The position numbers were made by a program, and so were the translations under genes. The notes beneath the pieces are model-generated. The model was not told the origin of the DNA, ran no database searches, and saw only the letters and a program-made list of their open reading frames with translations. Positions 37,514 to 51,200 of a stretch of DNA of 56,232 bases are shown here, piece by piece (position 1 is the stretch's first letter; every line of letters begins with the position of its first letter). Source of the DNA: Anaeromyces robustus (taxonomy: Eukaryota; Neocallimastigomycota; Neocallimastigomycetes; Neocallimastigales; Neocallimastigaceae); the NCBI GenBank assembly GCA_002104895.1, contig MCFG01000181.1:75001-131232 (forward strand). The letters are read 5' to 3'.

Positions 37514-38695
37514 AAAAAGATCGAGTTAAAAAAAATGTAGACTAGTAATAACTGAATGTAAATTTTTCACTGTTGTTTAAATTTTACAATTGTTTATCTT
37601 CTTTACACTATTATAAAAACACTTTTAGAATATTGATAGATGTTATAAAATCTCTTTTTGCGAATGTAAATATATTTGAAATCTTGTAAATTCTTAAATT
37701 CATGAAATTAAAAAAAAGTTAAAGGTGAAGAACTCAAAAATAACTATTCTAAATTCTAATAAAGTATAAGCACATGCATTTGAGTGAATCAAGCTCATAC
37801 AATAATTAACGCAATTACAATGGATTCATACAGTGATAATATACAGAAATACATGAAAGGTAAATTTAAAAGAAAATACAAATAACTCATTTCCTGCATA
37901 TCCAACTTATACATATTATTAGAAAAAAGAACAATTATTGAGGAGACTTCATAAAATGCCCTTAACGTCGCCATGTATCGACAGGCATTTACCCTCTTCT
38001 GAGCATTCCAAATGAATGGAAGTACAGGTCCTCAGAAGAGGTTAAAAATAAGTATGAAAAAAAAATATTTTCAATCTTATAGAAATATACAGAATTAAAA
38101 TAAAAAATGATAAAAAAAACAATTATTTAAATAGATAATCTAAAGCAAAACAATATAATAATTTTCTATTAAAATGAAGTAATTCGAATTTATATATAAA
38201 TCATTTTTTTAAGTAATTATGTAATCTTCGTATAACAAAGTATACTAGCATTATCATTTCGAGTAATACATATCTTATAGTAAAATACTTGTAAGTTTAA
38301 AAAATTATGACCTAAACATTCTTCATCTTTTGAGATATCTATTGGTTTGGAAAGAATAGTATCTCATAAAAGGAAGGTCAATTAAACTTCGTATTAATTT
38401 TAAAATAATTTTTATATTTTTATTTCCATCATTAAAAAATCAAAAATAAAATTAAAAATGAAAGAGAACATATCTTTTTTTTTTTTTAAATTTTTATTTA
38501 TAAAATTTTATTTAATTTTTTTTTAATTTAAATACATGTAAAAATATAACAATACAATTAATGTAATGGTATAAAATACATAAAACATTAAAAAGAGAAA
38601 ATTTTATAATAATTTATTTTATGTATATATATATATATTTAATTAGATTATACATTAATAATTTAATTGTATAATCATATTATTCTATTTTTAAC
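37414..38695. other. Region right of the LINE with second poly(T) and two hairpins
   Basis: A (AT)n and 33-nt T run at about 37458-37508 is followed by about 540 bp of mixed composition and then A/T-rich DNA. The T run could be the poly(A) tail of another minus-strand retroelement, with its body at 37509 to about 38045. No coding frame of note is seen. Confidence 0.45.
37954..38041. other. Two adjacent strong stem-loops
   Basis: Stem-loop 1 pairs AAATGCC (37954-37960) with GGCATTT (37984-37990), with an inner GTCG/CGAC pair. Stem-loop 2 pairs CCTCTTCTGAG (37993-38003) with CTCAGAAGAGG (38031-38041), an 11-bp perfect stem with an inner TTCCA/TGGAA stem (38006-38010, 38017-38021). The segment is markedly richer in G+C than its surroundings. 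Confidence 0.7.
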
Positions 38696-39238
38696 TTAAT
38701 TTATACAGCATTGAATATCTTTACCACCTGGACATTTACCTGCTACTTTCTTAGTATGACATTGTGCAGTAGGTATACAATAACCGACTTTTCCTTCAGT
38801 AAAACATGGACTCTTTGGAAGACAACATTGAATGTTACCATTTCCTGGACATAAACCTTGAACTCTGAAACCGTTACATTCAGTCCAATTCATACATTTA
38901 CCATCTATACCTTGGTAGCTACATTTAGCTTGAATAACTTCATCTACACAACATTGGAAATTGCTTGGACCTGGACAAGCACCAGCAAGAGATTTTCCTT
39001 TACAATCGACAGTAAATTTACAAGTACCAGTTTTTCCACTGACAGTACATGAATTCTTATTACAACATTTGATATCGCCTGGATCATCTGGACATTTTCC
39101 ACTGACATATGTACCACCAGCTTTAGTACAGCTACTTGTACTAATACAAACACCATTACCGGAAGAACATCTTCCATTAACAATAGCTAATGCTCCATAA
39201 ACTGAAATTAAAGCGATTAATAATTTATAGAATAACAT
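38696..39238 (-). CDS. Secreted cysteine-rich protein with four six-Cys modules
   Basis: 180 residues, intronless. Residues 1-20 are a signal peptide (MLFYKLLIALISVYGALAIV). The mature part is four tandem modules of about 38-40 residues with the pattern C-x-G-x-C-x-C-(K/A)G-CP-(I/F)(K/Q)CC. They begin near GRCSSGNGVC, NSCTVSGKTGTC, AKCSYQGIDGKC and SPCFTEGKVGYC, and each ends in a CC pair. Six Cys per module suggest three disulfides each. I have a memory of similar modules beside peptidoglycan or chitin-active enzymes in secreted fungal and amoebal proteins. That is a weak inference: no catalytic domain is present here. A small binding, adhesive or inhibitor role is possible. Confidence 0.82.
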   Translation of the reverse strand: MLFYKLLIALISVYGALAIVNGRCSSGNGVCISTSSCTKAGGTYVSGKCPDDPGDIKCCNKNSCTVSGKTGTCKFTVDCKGKSLAGACPGPSNFQCCVDEVIQAKCSYQGIDGKCMNWTECNGFRVQGLCPGNGNIQCCLPKSPCFTEGKVGYCIPTAQCHTKKVAGKCPGGKDIQCCIN

Positions 39239-42200
39239 TTTCTTTATTTCTTTTTTTTTTTTTTTAACAAAAAATATTATTTTAATATTTTTTTTTGGAT
39301 TTGAATTAATTAAATAAAAAAAAATTGAGATATTTATACTTTTTTTTTTCCATAATTCAAAAAAATGAAATATAATATAAAAAAAATCAGTATTGAGTAA
39401 TAATGAATAAAAATATTAAATATAATTTGTCTAACATTTAAAATTTTAATACATTCTATATAATTATAACATTTTATATCTATATAATTATAGTATTTTA
39501 TACTATTTATATATATATATGTTAATTATATATGTTACTTATATATATTATATAGCATATAAAATACAATTAAATATGTATAATTATTATTTTTACATAT
39601 ATTATTTAATATATAGAACAAATATATTTTTTTAATTTTATATAAATAATATCACATTTACTAACAATAGTAGTAAAAAAAATAACATTAATTTATTAAT
39701 TATTATTTTAATAATTATTAGAATACAAAAGACATTAAAATAAATTAATTTCATTATTTCTTTTATTCTTATTATATAAATTATAATATAATTCACATTG
39801 TATTAAAGATTTCAAAGTATTTGTAAAAGTCAGAGTCACCATAAAAAGTATATTTATATTTATACCGTTATGGTGACATATATTATTTTATTATAATGAC
39901 AAACACTTTATTTATTAAAAAATTTTTTTAATATTTTTAAAGTTTTTTTTAAAAAAAAAATGTTTTTCTTTTCCAATTTAATTATTTTTTCAATATAATT
40001 TTTTTGTAACATGTAACACAAAAATTACAATTAAATATTTCATTATAATTAAATATATTTAATAATTTATTTTTTTTATTTTTTTTATTTTTTTTTTTTT
40101 TTTAAATTTTTTCTAATAATAATTTTCCATAAAAAAAAATTTTTTTTTAATAAAAGTATAATATTAAGGTTTTTTCTAAAATGTATTTAGATTATGGAAA
40201 TTTTTAATTTATTTTTATTAAACTTAACAAAAATTAGAAATTGTGAAATATAAAAGGAAAAAAAAAAAAAAAAAAAATTACATTAAAAATACTTAAGATA
40301 AATTATATAATTGTTCAATATATTGAATTTTTATTGAATAATTTCTTTCTTTTATAAATATATATTATTATTAATATTAATTATATATTAATATATATAT
40401 TATATATTTATTATCTATTTTTTTTTATACAAAATTATAAAATTGAGATGAAACTTAGATTTCAAATTTAATATTCATTTGTTAAAAGTCATTAAAATTA
40501 TTTATTAATATATATTAATAAATATTAATTATTTAATTAAAAATTATTTATTTATTCATTTAATTATTAAAATTAAAAAAAAAAAAAAAAAATTCAGGAG
40601 GTGTTGCATTTTGCCAATTTTTTTGCAAATGGCGCATTTATATATATGGCTTATATATTTTGAATTATATAATGAATAAAATAAATAATGTGAATAATAT
40701 GAACAAAAAAAATAAAAAAAATACATATAATAAAAAAGAATATTAAAATAAAAATATAAATAAAAATAGAGTAAAATAAAATAAAAAAAAATAAAAATAA
40801 AAATATAATAAAATGTAATAAAAAAAGAATATAATAAAAAAAAAATAAAATATATATAATTTTTAAATAAGACTTTTTTTTGTTTTTTTTTTTAATTTTT
40901 TTTATTATTTTTAATCCACAGATTAGATAAATGGAGAAATATTAAAAATAATAGACTTTTATAAATCTATGCAAGTAATAATGGAAAAAATATGCATGTT
41001 TAAGTTTGTGATAATATTACATATTTGTAGTTAAAAAAAATTATTAAATAATTAATAAAAATTCAAAATATTATTATTAAATATTATAAAATAATTATTA
41101 CAAAGTCCATATTTAAATATCTTTGCATTATCATAAAATAAATTACATAAATAAATTACATTATTAAATATTCTATTATAATTAAAACTATTTTATTAAT
41201 TTATTTATTAATTTATTTATTTATTAATTAATTTATTTATTTATTAATTTTTTTAATTATTTTTATTAATTTTCCATAAAAAAACAAAAACTTTTTTTTT
41301 TAATAAAAGTATAATATTAAGCTTTTTCCAAAAAATATATTTTATATTACGAATATTACGAATTTCCCAAAATATATATTATATATATATTTATACATTT
41401 TTTTTATATATTAAACTGAACAAAAAAGAAATTCTGAAATAAAATAGGAAAAATTATTGAAAAATTACAAATAATAATAATTAAATAATAAAAATTAAAT
41501 AAAATTTTACTGATATAAAATATTATTGAAAATTTTTATTTATTAAGAATTAAAGTTTCTTAATTTAATTTATTGATTAGCAAAAAGAATTATGATTAAA
41601 TTTTTAAAGAAATTATTTTATTTTATAAATAATAAATAATTAGTTTATTTTTATTATTAAAACTTTAAATTATCATTAAAAATGTACCAATCATAGTTTA
41701 TTATTAAAATTTGAAAAATTTGGTAACAAAACATTTTTAGGAAGCTGTATTATGGGTATTATGGGTATTATGGGTATGTGTATCTTTTTACTTTGAAAAA
41801 TATTTAATAATTTATGATTGTTATTTCTATATTTTTTTTGTTAGAAAATTTTAAATTTAATAATAAATAAATATCGATAATAGAAAAATATAGTGTATAA
41901 AATATTTTTTCACTATAGTGTATATATTAATATTAAAAAGAAAAAATAATTTTTTTATTTTATGAAAATATTTGAAAATAAGATATAGTGTATGATATTA
42001 AATAGGTGTTTAGGTGTGGTTATTATAAATATTAATTTATTTCAAGTGTTTTTTATGAATTATTTTTTTATAATATAAAAATATTTAATAATTTTTATAA
42101 AATATAAAATAATACTAAATAGAAAGTAATAAAATATAAAAAAAAAATTTTAAAAATAGTTTCAAAAATGTATATTTATATATATATATTACTTTATATT

Positions 42201-44580
42201 TATAATAAATTAATATAATATTTAAATAATATTTCTATATTTTATTTATAATATATTTATATAATTATTTATAAATGAAAAAAATGCGATTTATAATTTA
42301 ATTAGATAATGAAAAAAAAAAAAGAATAATAAAAATATTTTTTCCTTTTTTTTTTTACTTTTTTTTTTCTAAAAATATATATTAATAAAAATAATAAAGT
42401 ATTTTATATCAATATTAATATTTTGTATATTTTTTTATAGTTCATTTCATTTCATTTTATTTAATTAGAAAAAAAATAATTTTTTTTCCTAAACTAGAAA
42501 ATTCTTTAACAAAAAAAGGCATAACAATGGATACAGTTTATTTTAATTAATTTAAATTAATTGTTTTAAATTAACTAATTTAATTAATTAATTAATAATT
42601 AATTATTTTACTCTTAATTAAAAAAGTTTTTAAATAATAAAAAATTGTGGTAAATCAATTCATAGAATATAATTTGTTAAATAATTTATTAAATAATATA
42701 TAAAATAATTAAAAATTGTAATTAACTATTATATAAAAAATTAAAAAAAAAAATTATTATTATTATATGATATATACATATTATATATTATTATTATATA
42801 AAAAAAGATTAAAAAAATTGATTTAAAACTAAAATTTTTACTTTATGAAGCAAAATGATTTTTAAAATATTTTTATAAATAGTTTTTAATACATAGTTTT
42901 ATTATATAATATTAAATAATAGGATATATTTTTTCTTAAAAGTTTTTAATATGTAAAATTAAAGATACATTTTATTAAAAAAAAAGAAAAAAAAAAATAA
43001 ATATATAGTATGTTATTAATATTAAGTAGAAATTTTTATTAAAATTATCCTATATTAGTTAACTTTTTTTTTTTCATTAATCATAATAATAATATTACTT
43101 AATAATTAAAAAAAAAAACTATTTTATTTTTTAACGGAATAATTAATTTTCGAAACCTTTTTTATTTTATTATTAATTATATAAATCTATTAATAATTAT
43201 AAATATATTTTTTATCTTATTTATATTTATAAATAAGATAAGATAATATTTAATAATCTAAATAAATAATTTTTTAATAAACCTAAACGTAAAATATGAT
43301 AGTTTTAAATTAAGTAGATTTTTTTTTTTAATGTTGATTATATATATTTAATAAGCGAGTATATAATATTATTATAATTTATTATCATACTATTTGAAAT
43401 TTATTAATATTTAAAAAAGAAATACATTTTTTTCCAAAGAGATCATACTTATGGGAATTATTATTATTACAATTTCTAATATTTACATTAAAACCATTTT
43501 ACCATCGTCTACAGTTAAAAATTTATTCTTAGTTCTTAAATAAACTTTTATTAGTATATTCAAACGTAACACCACCAACATATATTGATATATATATATA
43601 AAATATTATTAAAATATATATAAATATTGTTTAAATATATGTAAAAATTACATATACCATTAATTTTATGTATTTTATACATAAATATCACGTTTATTTA
43701 TTAAGTTTTCTTAGATTATACTCATTCAGAATATGATAATAATATATATTACCAATTTTTATATAATTAATAAATAAGAAAGTGGTATATAAATAGTATA
43801 TAGTAACCATATCAAAGAAATATTTGAAAAATATGGATTTAAACTTTTGAAAGAATATAATGTTGATACTTTTCCATTCTTGATAAATCACAAATACTAT
43901 ATACCTCAAATATAAATAATTAATTACTTTGTTGTATTTTATAAGAAAAAAAAATTAATATAATTTGTAATTATTTAAAAAAAAAAAGTTATAAATAATT
44001 AAAACAATTATAAATAATATTTAAAAAGAAAAAAATATTAAAATTTATGACATTAATTTAACTGATTTAAAGAAATTTCCTTTTTTAAAAAAAAAATAAA
44101 AAAAAAAGCTTTATTTATTATGTATAATAAGAAGTTTTATTATTGAATATAAATATATATATAAATATTAAATGAATTATTTTAATTTGAAATATTTTAA
44201 ATTTATTATATTATATTATATTATATTATATTATATTATATTATATTATATCATATTATATTATATTTTATTATATTATATTATATTATATTATATTATA
44301 TTATATTATATTATATTATATTATATTATAAAACGTAATACTTTTTTTCATTATTAATTTCAATGTTGACATTTATTTTTACTTTTTTTTTCATTTTCAA
44401 ATTTATTTTATTTTATCTTAATATTTCAAGTAATATTTTTAAATAACCATTTAAAAAGAAATAATATTTTTTTTTCTATTGATAGAAAAAAAATGGTTTA
44501 AAATCTTAATTTAATAGATATTTATATATATTTATATACATTTATATATTTTATATATATTTATATATATTTTATATATA
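39239..44580. other. Long gene-poor A/T-rich region
   Basis: No intact gene seen over 5.3 kb. There is a G/C-containing repeat scrap at about 40590-40660 (GGTGTTGCATTTTGCC, AAATGGCGCATTTA). It resembles parts of the 17-19 kb repeat cluster. Three tandem TTATGGGTA units lie at about 41749-41777. At 43480-43920 there is possibly coding debris: a plus-strand stretch near 43820-43918 reads HIKEIFEKYGFKLLKEYN then FPFLINHKYYIPQI and a stop, without a start. None of this is identified. Confidence 0.5.
44205..44332. repeat. (TTATA)n pentanucleotide microsatellite
   Basis: About 25 copies of TTATA with a few point variants. Confidence 0.93.
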
Positions 44581-44586
44581 TTTATT

Positions 44587-44985
44587 GATATGAATTTATT
44601 TACTGTTTTTTTATTCAATCTTTATTTTATTTTTTTTTTTTACTTTTTATTTTTTATATAATTTTATTTCCATATATATATTAATAAAATATTATAATAT
44701 TAAAAAATATATGATATTTGTAGAATATAATAATATTAAAAAATATTTGATATTAATAAAATATAATAATATTAAAAAATATATGATATTTGTAGAATAT
44801 AATAATATTAAAAAATATTTGATATTTGTAAAATATAATCAATCACTTTTTAATTTTTGAAATCTTTCTATGATACAAGTATGATGCTTATACTATTCAT
44901 TTGTACTTTTAACATCTTTATCATAATTTATACCAATTAATAACATATTATTTTCATAACGACTTAATTTTTGATAATATTTTCA
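44587..44985. repeat. Inverted repeat, left arm
   Basis: This 0.39-kb segment is nearly identical, in reverse complement, to 55836-56226. It contains the last codons of the nuclease frame (minus strand, LLIGINYDKDVKSTNE, stop at 44839-44841) plus its 3' flank, including four imperfect AATATTAAAAAATATTTGAT units at about 44690-44835. Differences are a few substitutions and one short indel. Confidence 0.95.
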
Positions 44986-45284
44986 TTTTTTTAATTTGTT
45001 TAATCGCTGTTTCTGGGCTTTTTCCGTATTTCAATTCGATAATTAAAGCGGGATAATTAGAATTACTATTAATTGGAACATATGCTATATCAGCATATCC
45101 TTTACCTGAACTATATTCTTCATAGCAATTGTAATATTGATCTGCTACATAAAAAGCATCTTTAATTGTATATTTAAACGAATTCTCATTATTGTATTCC
45201 ATACTATCTACATTATCATGATATTCTTCAATTAATCTTGCAACTTTCTCTGAATTTTCTTTTTATACATTTTCTAAAAGCATT
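44839..45284 (-). pseudogene. PD-(D/E)XK nuclease domain, detached 3' part of the AAA gene
   Basis: Downstream of the last AAA module, in the same orientation, is the C-terminal nuclease domain that normally ends this family. The longest open piece (45202-44954) contains KGYADIAYVPI and PALIIELKYGKSPETAIKQIK, the Asp and Glu-x-Lys of a PD-(D/E)XK site. It is separated from the AAA frame by a one-base change in an A run near 45290-45298 and by a stop codon near 45266. A further one-base change near 44975 and a stop in the last 30 codons cut off its end. The AAA protein therefore probably terminates after module 5. Sequencing errors could explain the homopolymer changes but not the stops. Confidence 0.75.
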
Positions 45285-48200
45285 TTAGATTTTTTTTAAC
45301 TTTTCAGCAATAGCATCCCATACTACAGATTTAGTAATATTTAAAAAATCATTTTGTATTTCTTTATTAGGTATAAATACTTCATTTGTTATTTGATCAT
45401 ATCCTAAATATCCTAAATGAACAAGCATAGTAAATACATCGTCTTTACTTTTAAAATCTTTCATATCGTTTTTAAAAGATGTTACATTTATTTTTATTTT
45501 TTTGTTTTCTTTAACTAATCTTAGTATATCTTCTTTTAATCCATAAAAGTTCATTTCAATATATGGAGTAATTGATTCTGTTGTTGATGAGTTATTCCAA
45601 TAATTTTCAATACTTTTATGTTCAATTGCTTTTATAATTGACCATGGTGTATATACATTATAATTATTTTCACCATCTGTTAACTTGTAACCATCATACC
45701 TATTTTTAATATTATTAAAGTTCATTTCATTTTCTCTATCATTTAATAATTCATTATTGTTTCTATATGTATCATTTTGTTCTACGGGGATATTAAATTT
45801 TCTACATAATTCTTTAACTTCATCTTCAAGAAAACCAAAATATTTTGCCAATCCAAATGGTGATATCATTGAATATTCATTAAAATTATTAAGTTCTGAT
45901 TGATCACTATATTTTTTGATAGGTAAAATACCTGTCATATAAACTAAAGCCAAATACGAATTATCTTTTATTAATACATTCAAGAATTGTAAGAAATATA
46001 AGTAATCATCTTGTTTTATATTATTATATATATTACTTTTTCTTAATACATAATCATATTCATCAATAATAAGAACAATTTTTCTACCTGTATTATTTTC
46101 TATGTCCTTAAAAATTTCAACAATTTCATTCTCGTCAGTAAATTTAAATTCTGGTAAAACTATTTTTACTTCTTTGATAATTCCTTTTTTAATTTTGTCA
46201 TAGCCATCGTTAATACTTTCGACATTTCGGAAGAAATCAATCATATTTAATTTAATGACATTAAATTTTCCTAAATATGTATCCCAGTTTTGATTTTTGT
46301 TTTTAGAGATTTTTTTATTATTAAAAATACTTGTTCTTATTTCTTTAAAACCGTAATATGCTGAAATCATTTCAGCTGTTGTTGTTTTTCCAAAACGTCT
46401 AGGTCTAGAAACACATATATATCTTCCTTTTGTATTGACTTTTTCATTTAAAAATAGTATAGAGTCTGTTTTATCTACATAATATTTGGAATTTAACAAA
46501 TTATCAAAGCTTTCCTCATCAGGATTAAAAATACGTCTTTTGGTATTTAAAATATCCCATTTTTCTGATTTGATAAAATTTTCAAAATTTATACGCTGTT
46601 CTTCATTAGGTATATATACTTCTTTCGTATTACTATCATAACCTAAAAAACCATAGTGTACAAATAAAGTTAAAATATCATCTTTATTTTTAAATATTAT
46701 CATATCACTTTTAAACGATGTTACATTTATTTTTATTTTTTTCGAATTCATTAATAAAAATATAATGTCTTTTAATCCAAATAAATTTATTTTAATATAT
46801 TCAATAATTGATTCTATTGATGATAATTCATCACAATAATTACTAATAGTTTTATCTTTAATTGCTTTTATAATTGACCATGGTTTATATACATCATAAT
46901 TATTTTCACTATCAATTAACTTGTAACCACCATACCAACTTTTAATAATATTAAAGTTCATTTTTTTTTCTCTATCATTTAATAATTCATTATTGTTTCT
47001 ATATGTATCATTTTGTTGTACGGGGATATTAAACTTTCTACATAATTCTTTAACTTCATCTTCAAGAAAACCAAAATATTTTTCCAATCCAAATGGTGAT
47101 ATCATTGAATATTCATTAAAATTATTAAGTTCTGATTGATCACTATATTTTTTGATAGGTAAAATACCTGTCATGTAAACTAAAGCCAAATACGATTTAT
47201 CACTTACTAATATATTCAAGAATTGTAAGTAAACTAAGTAATCATCTTGTTTTATATTATTAATTTTGTTACTTTTTCTTAATACGTAATCATAGTTATC
47301 AATAATAAGAACAATTTTCCTACTTGTATGATTTTCAATGTCGTTAAAAATTTCAACAATTTCATTCTCGTCAGTAAATTTAAATTTTGGTAAAACTATT
47401 TTTACTTCTTCAATAATTTCTTTTTTAATTGAGTCCAAGCCATCGTTAATACTTTTCCTATATCCGAAGAAATCAATCATATTTAATTTAATGACATTAA
47501 AATTTCCTAAATATTTATCCCAGTTTTGATTTTCGCTTTTAGAGATTTTTTTATTATTAAAAATACTTTTTCTTATTTCTTTAAAACTGTAATATGCTGA
47601 AACCATTTCAGCTGTTGTTGTTTTTCCAAAACGTCTAGGTCTAGAAACACATATATATCTTTCTTTTGTATTGACTTTTTTATTTAAAAATAGTATAGAG
47701 TCTGTTTTATCTACATAATGTTTGGAATTTAACATATATTCAAAGTTTTCATCATCAGGATTAAAAATATATCTTTTTTTATTTAAAATTTTCCATTTCT
47801 CTGATTTGATAAAATTTTTAAAATTTATACGCTGTTCTTCATTAGGTATATATACTTCTTTCGTATTACTATCATAACCTAAAAAACCATAGTGTACAAA
47901 TAAAGTTAAAATATCATCTTTATTATTAAATATTGTCAAATCACTTTTAAACGATTTTACATTTATTCTTATTCTTTTCGAATTCATTAATAAAAATATA
48001 ATGTCTTTTAATCCAAATAAATTTATTTCAATATATTTAGTAATTGATTCTATTGTTGATGAGTTATTCCAATAATTTTCAATACTTTTATGTTCAATTG
48101 CTTTTATAATTGACCATGGTGTATATACATTATAATTATTTTCACCATCTGTTAACTTGTAACCATCATACCTATTTTTAATATTATTAAAGTTCATTTC

Positions 48201-51200
48201 ATTTTCTCTATCATTTAATAATTCATTATTGTTTCTATATGTATCATTTTGTTCTACGGGGATATTAAACTTTCTACATAATTCTTTAACTTCATCTTCA
48301 AGAAAACCAAAATATTTTGCCAATCCAAATGGTGATATCATTGAATATTCATTAAAATTATTAAGTTCTGATTGATCACTATATTTTTTGATAGGTAAAA
48401 TACCTGTCATGTAAACTAAAGCCAAATACGATTTATCACTTACTAATATATTCAAGAATTGTAAGTAAACTAAGTAATCATCTTGTTTTATATTATTAAT
48501 TTTGTTACTTTTTCTTAATACGTAATCATAGTTATCAATAATAAGAACAATTTTCCTACTTGTATGATTTTTAATGTCGTTAAAAATTTTAACAATTTCA
48601 TTCTCGTCAGTAAATTTAAATTCTGGTAAAACTATTTTTACTTCTTCAATAATTCCTTTTTTAATTGCGTCCAAGCCATCGTTAATACTTACCCCATTAT
48701 CGAAGAATTTCTTCATATTTAATTTAATGACATTAAAATTTCCTAAATATTTATCCCAGTTTTGATTTTCGCTTTTAGAGATTTTTTTATTATTAAAAAT
48801 ACTTTTTCTTATTTCTTTAAAACTGTAATATGCTGAAATCATTTCAGCTGTTGTTGTTTTTCCAAAACCTGCAGGTCTAGAATCACATATATATTTTTCT
48901 TTTGTATTGACTTTTTTATTTAAATATAGTATTGATTCTGTTTTATCTACATAATATTTGGAATTTAACATATTTTCAAAGTTTTCTTCATCAGGATTAA
49001 AAATATCTCTTTTGGTATTTAAAATTTTCCATTTTTCTGATTTGATAAAATTTTTAAAATTTATACGCTGTTCTTCATTAGGTATATATACTTCTTTCGT
49101 ATTACTATCATAACCTAAAAAACCATAGTGTACAAATAAAGTTAAAATATCATCTTTATTTTTAAATATTATCATATCACTTTTAAACGATGTTACATTT
49201 ATTTTTATTTTTTTCGAATTCATTAATAAAAATATAATGTCTTTTAATCCAAATAAATTTATTTCAATATATTTAGTAATTGATTCTATTGTTGATAATT
49301 CATCACAATAATTACTAATAGTTTTATCTTCAATTGCTTTTATAATTGACCATGGTTTATATACATCATAATTATTTTCACTATCAATTAACTTGTAACC
49401 ACCATACCAACTTTTAATAATATTAAAGTTCATTTTTTTTTCTCTATCATTTAATAATTCATTATTGTTTCTATATGAATTATTTTGTTCTACGGGGATA
49501 TTAAACTTTCTACATAATTCTTTAACTTCATCTTCAAGAAAACCAAAATATTTTTCCAATCCAAATGGTGATATCATTGAATATTCATTAAAATTATTAA
49601 GTTCTGATTGATCACTATATTTTTTGATAGGTAAAATACCTGTCATGTAAACTAAAGCCAAATACGATTTATCACTTACTAATATATTCAAGAATTGTAA
49701 GTAAACTAAGTAATCATCTTGTTTTATATTATTAATTTTGTTACTTTTTCTTAATACGTAATCATAGTTATCAATAATAAGAACAATTTTCCTACTTGTA
49801 TGATTTTTAATGTCGTTAAAAATTTTAACAATTTCATTCTCGTCAGTAAATTTAAATTCTGGTAAAACTATTTTTACTTCTTCAATAATTCCTTTTTTAA
49901 TTGCGTCCAAGCCATCGTTAATACTTACCCCATTATCGAAGAATTTCTTCATATTTAATTTAATGACATTAAAATTTCCTAAATATTTATCCCAGTTTTG
50001 ATTTTCGCTTTTAGAGATTTTTTTATTATTAAAAATACTTTTTCTTATTTCTTTAAAACTGTAATATGCTGAAATCATTTCAGCTGTTGTTGTTTTTCCA
50101 AAACCTGCAGGTCTAGAATCACATATATATTTTTCTTTTGTATTGACTTTTTTATTTAAATATAGTATTGATTCTGTTTTATCTACATAATATTTGGAAT
50201 TTAACATATTTTCAAAGTTTTCTTCATCAGGATTAAAAATATCTCTTTTGGTATTTAAAATTTTCCATTTTTCTGATATGATAAATTTTTCAAAATTTAT
50301 ACGTACTTCTTCATTAGGTATATATACTTCTTTCGTATTACTATCATAACCTAAAAAACCATAGTGTACAAATAAAGTTAAAATATCATCTTTATTATTA
50401 AATATTGTCATATCACTTTCAAAAGATGTTACATTTATTTTTATCCTTTTCGAATTCATTAATAAAATTATAATATCTTTTAAATGATAAAAATTTTTTT
50501 CAATAACACTATGGAGTATGGATTTATTTTGAAAACAATGAATTTTTTTTTTCATAATTGCTTTTACAACAGAATATGATGAATATATATTATATTTTTT
50601 TCCATATATATTGTCAATTAATTGGTATCCATTATACCAATTTTTAATATCTTTTAAATTTAATTTTATTTCATTTTTATGAATTAATTTTTCATCATAT
50701 AATAATTGTTTCTCATTCAATTTTTTTTCATACGATCCATTTAGTCCATCATCAAGTTTTATCTTTTTAATTTTTTCTTTATTTGTATTATCATGCATTT
50801 CACTACCAAATTTTTTTTTCAATAATTCTTCAATTTCATTTTCATTGAATCCAAAATATTTTGCCATCCATTCTGGAGATATCATTGAATAATTGTCAGA
50901 GATTTTGTATTCTGATTCTAACATAGGTAAAATTCCTGTTATATATATTAAAGCTAGAGAATTATTATTTATTAATTTTTTAAGAAAATTTTTATATTCT
51001 TCAATAGATTCTTTATCAAAGGTATTACTTTGAAAAACATAATCCCAATCATCAATAATAAGAACAATTTTTTTTTTTGTTTCAAAATAAATATCATATA
51101 ATATTTGAGAAAAGTTATTTTCATCTGTACATTCAAAATTTGATATACTTCTTTTTATTTCTATCAAAATTAATTTTTTAATTGCTTTAATTCCATTTTT

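Noticed and set aside
43694-43909. 71-codon minus-strand frame
   Set aside because: No motif; the plus strand of the same interval looks slightly more coding-like, but neither is identifiable.
47338-50001. Three 63-codon plus-strand frames spaced 1,236 bp
   Set aside because: Antisense shadows of the repeated AAA modules, useful only as markers of the period.
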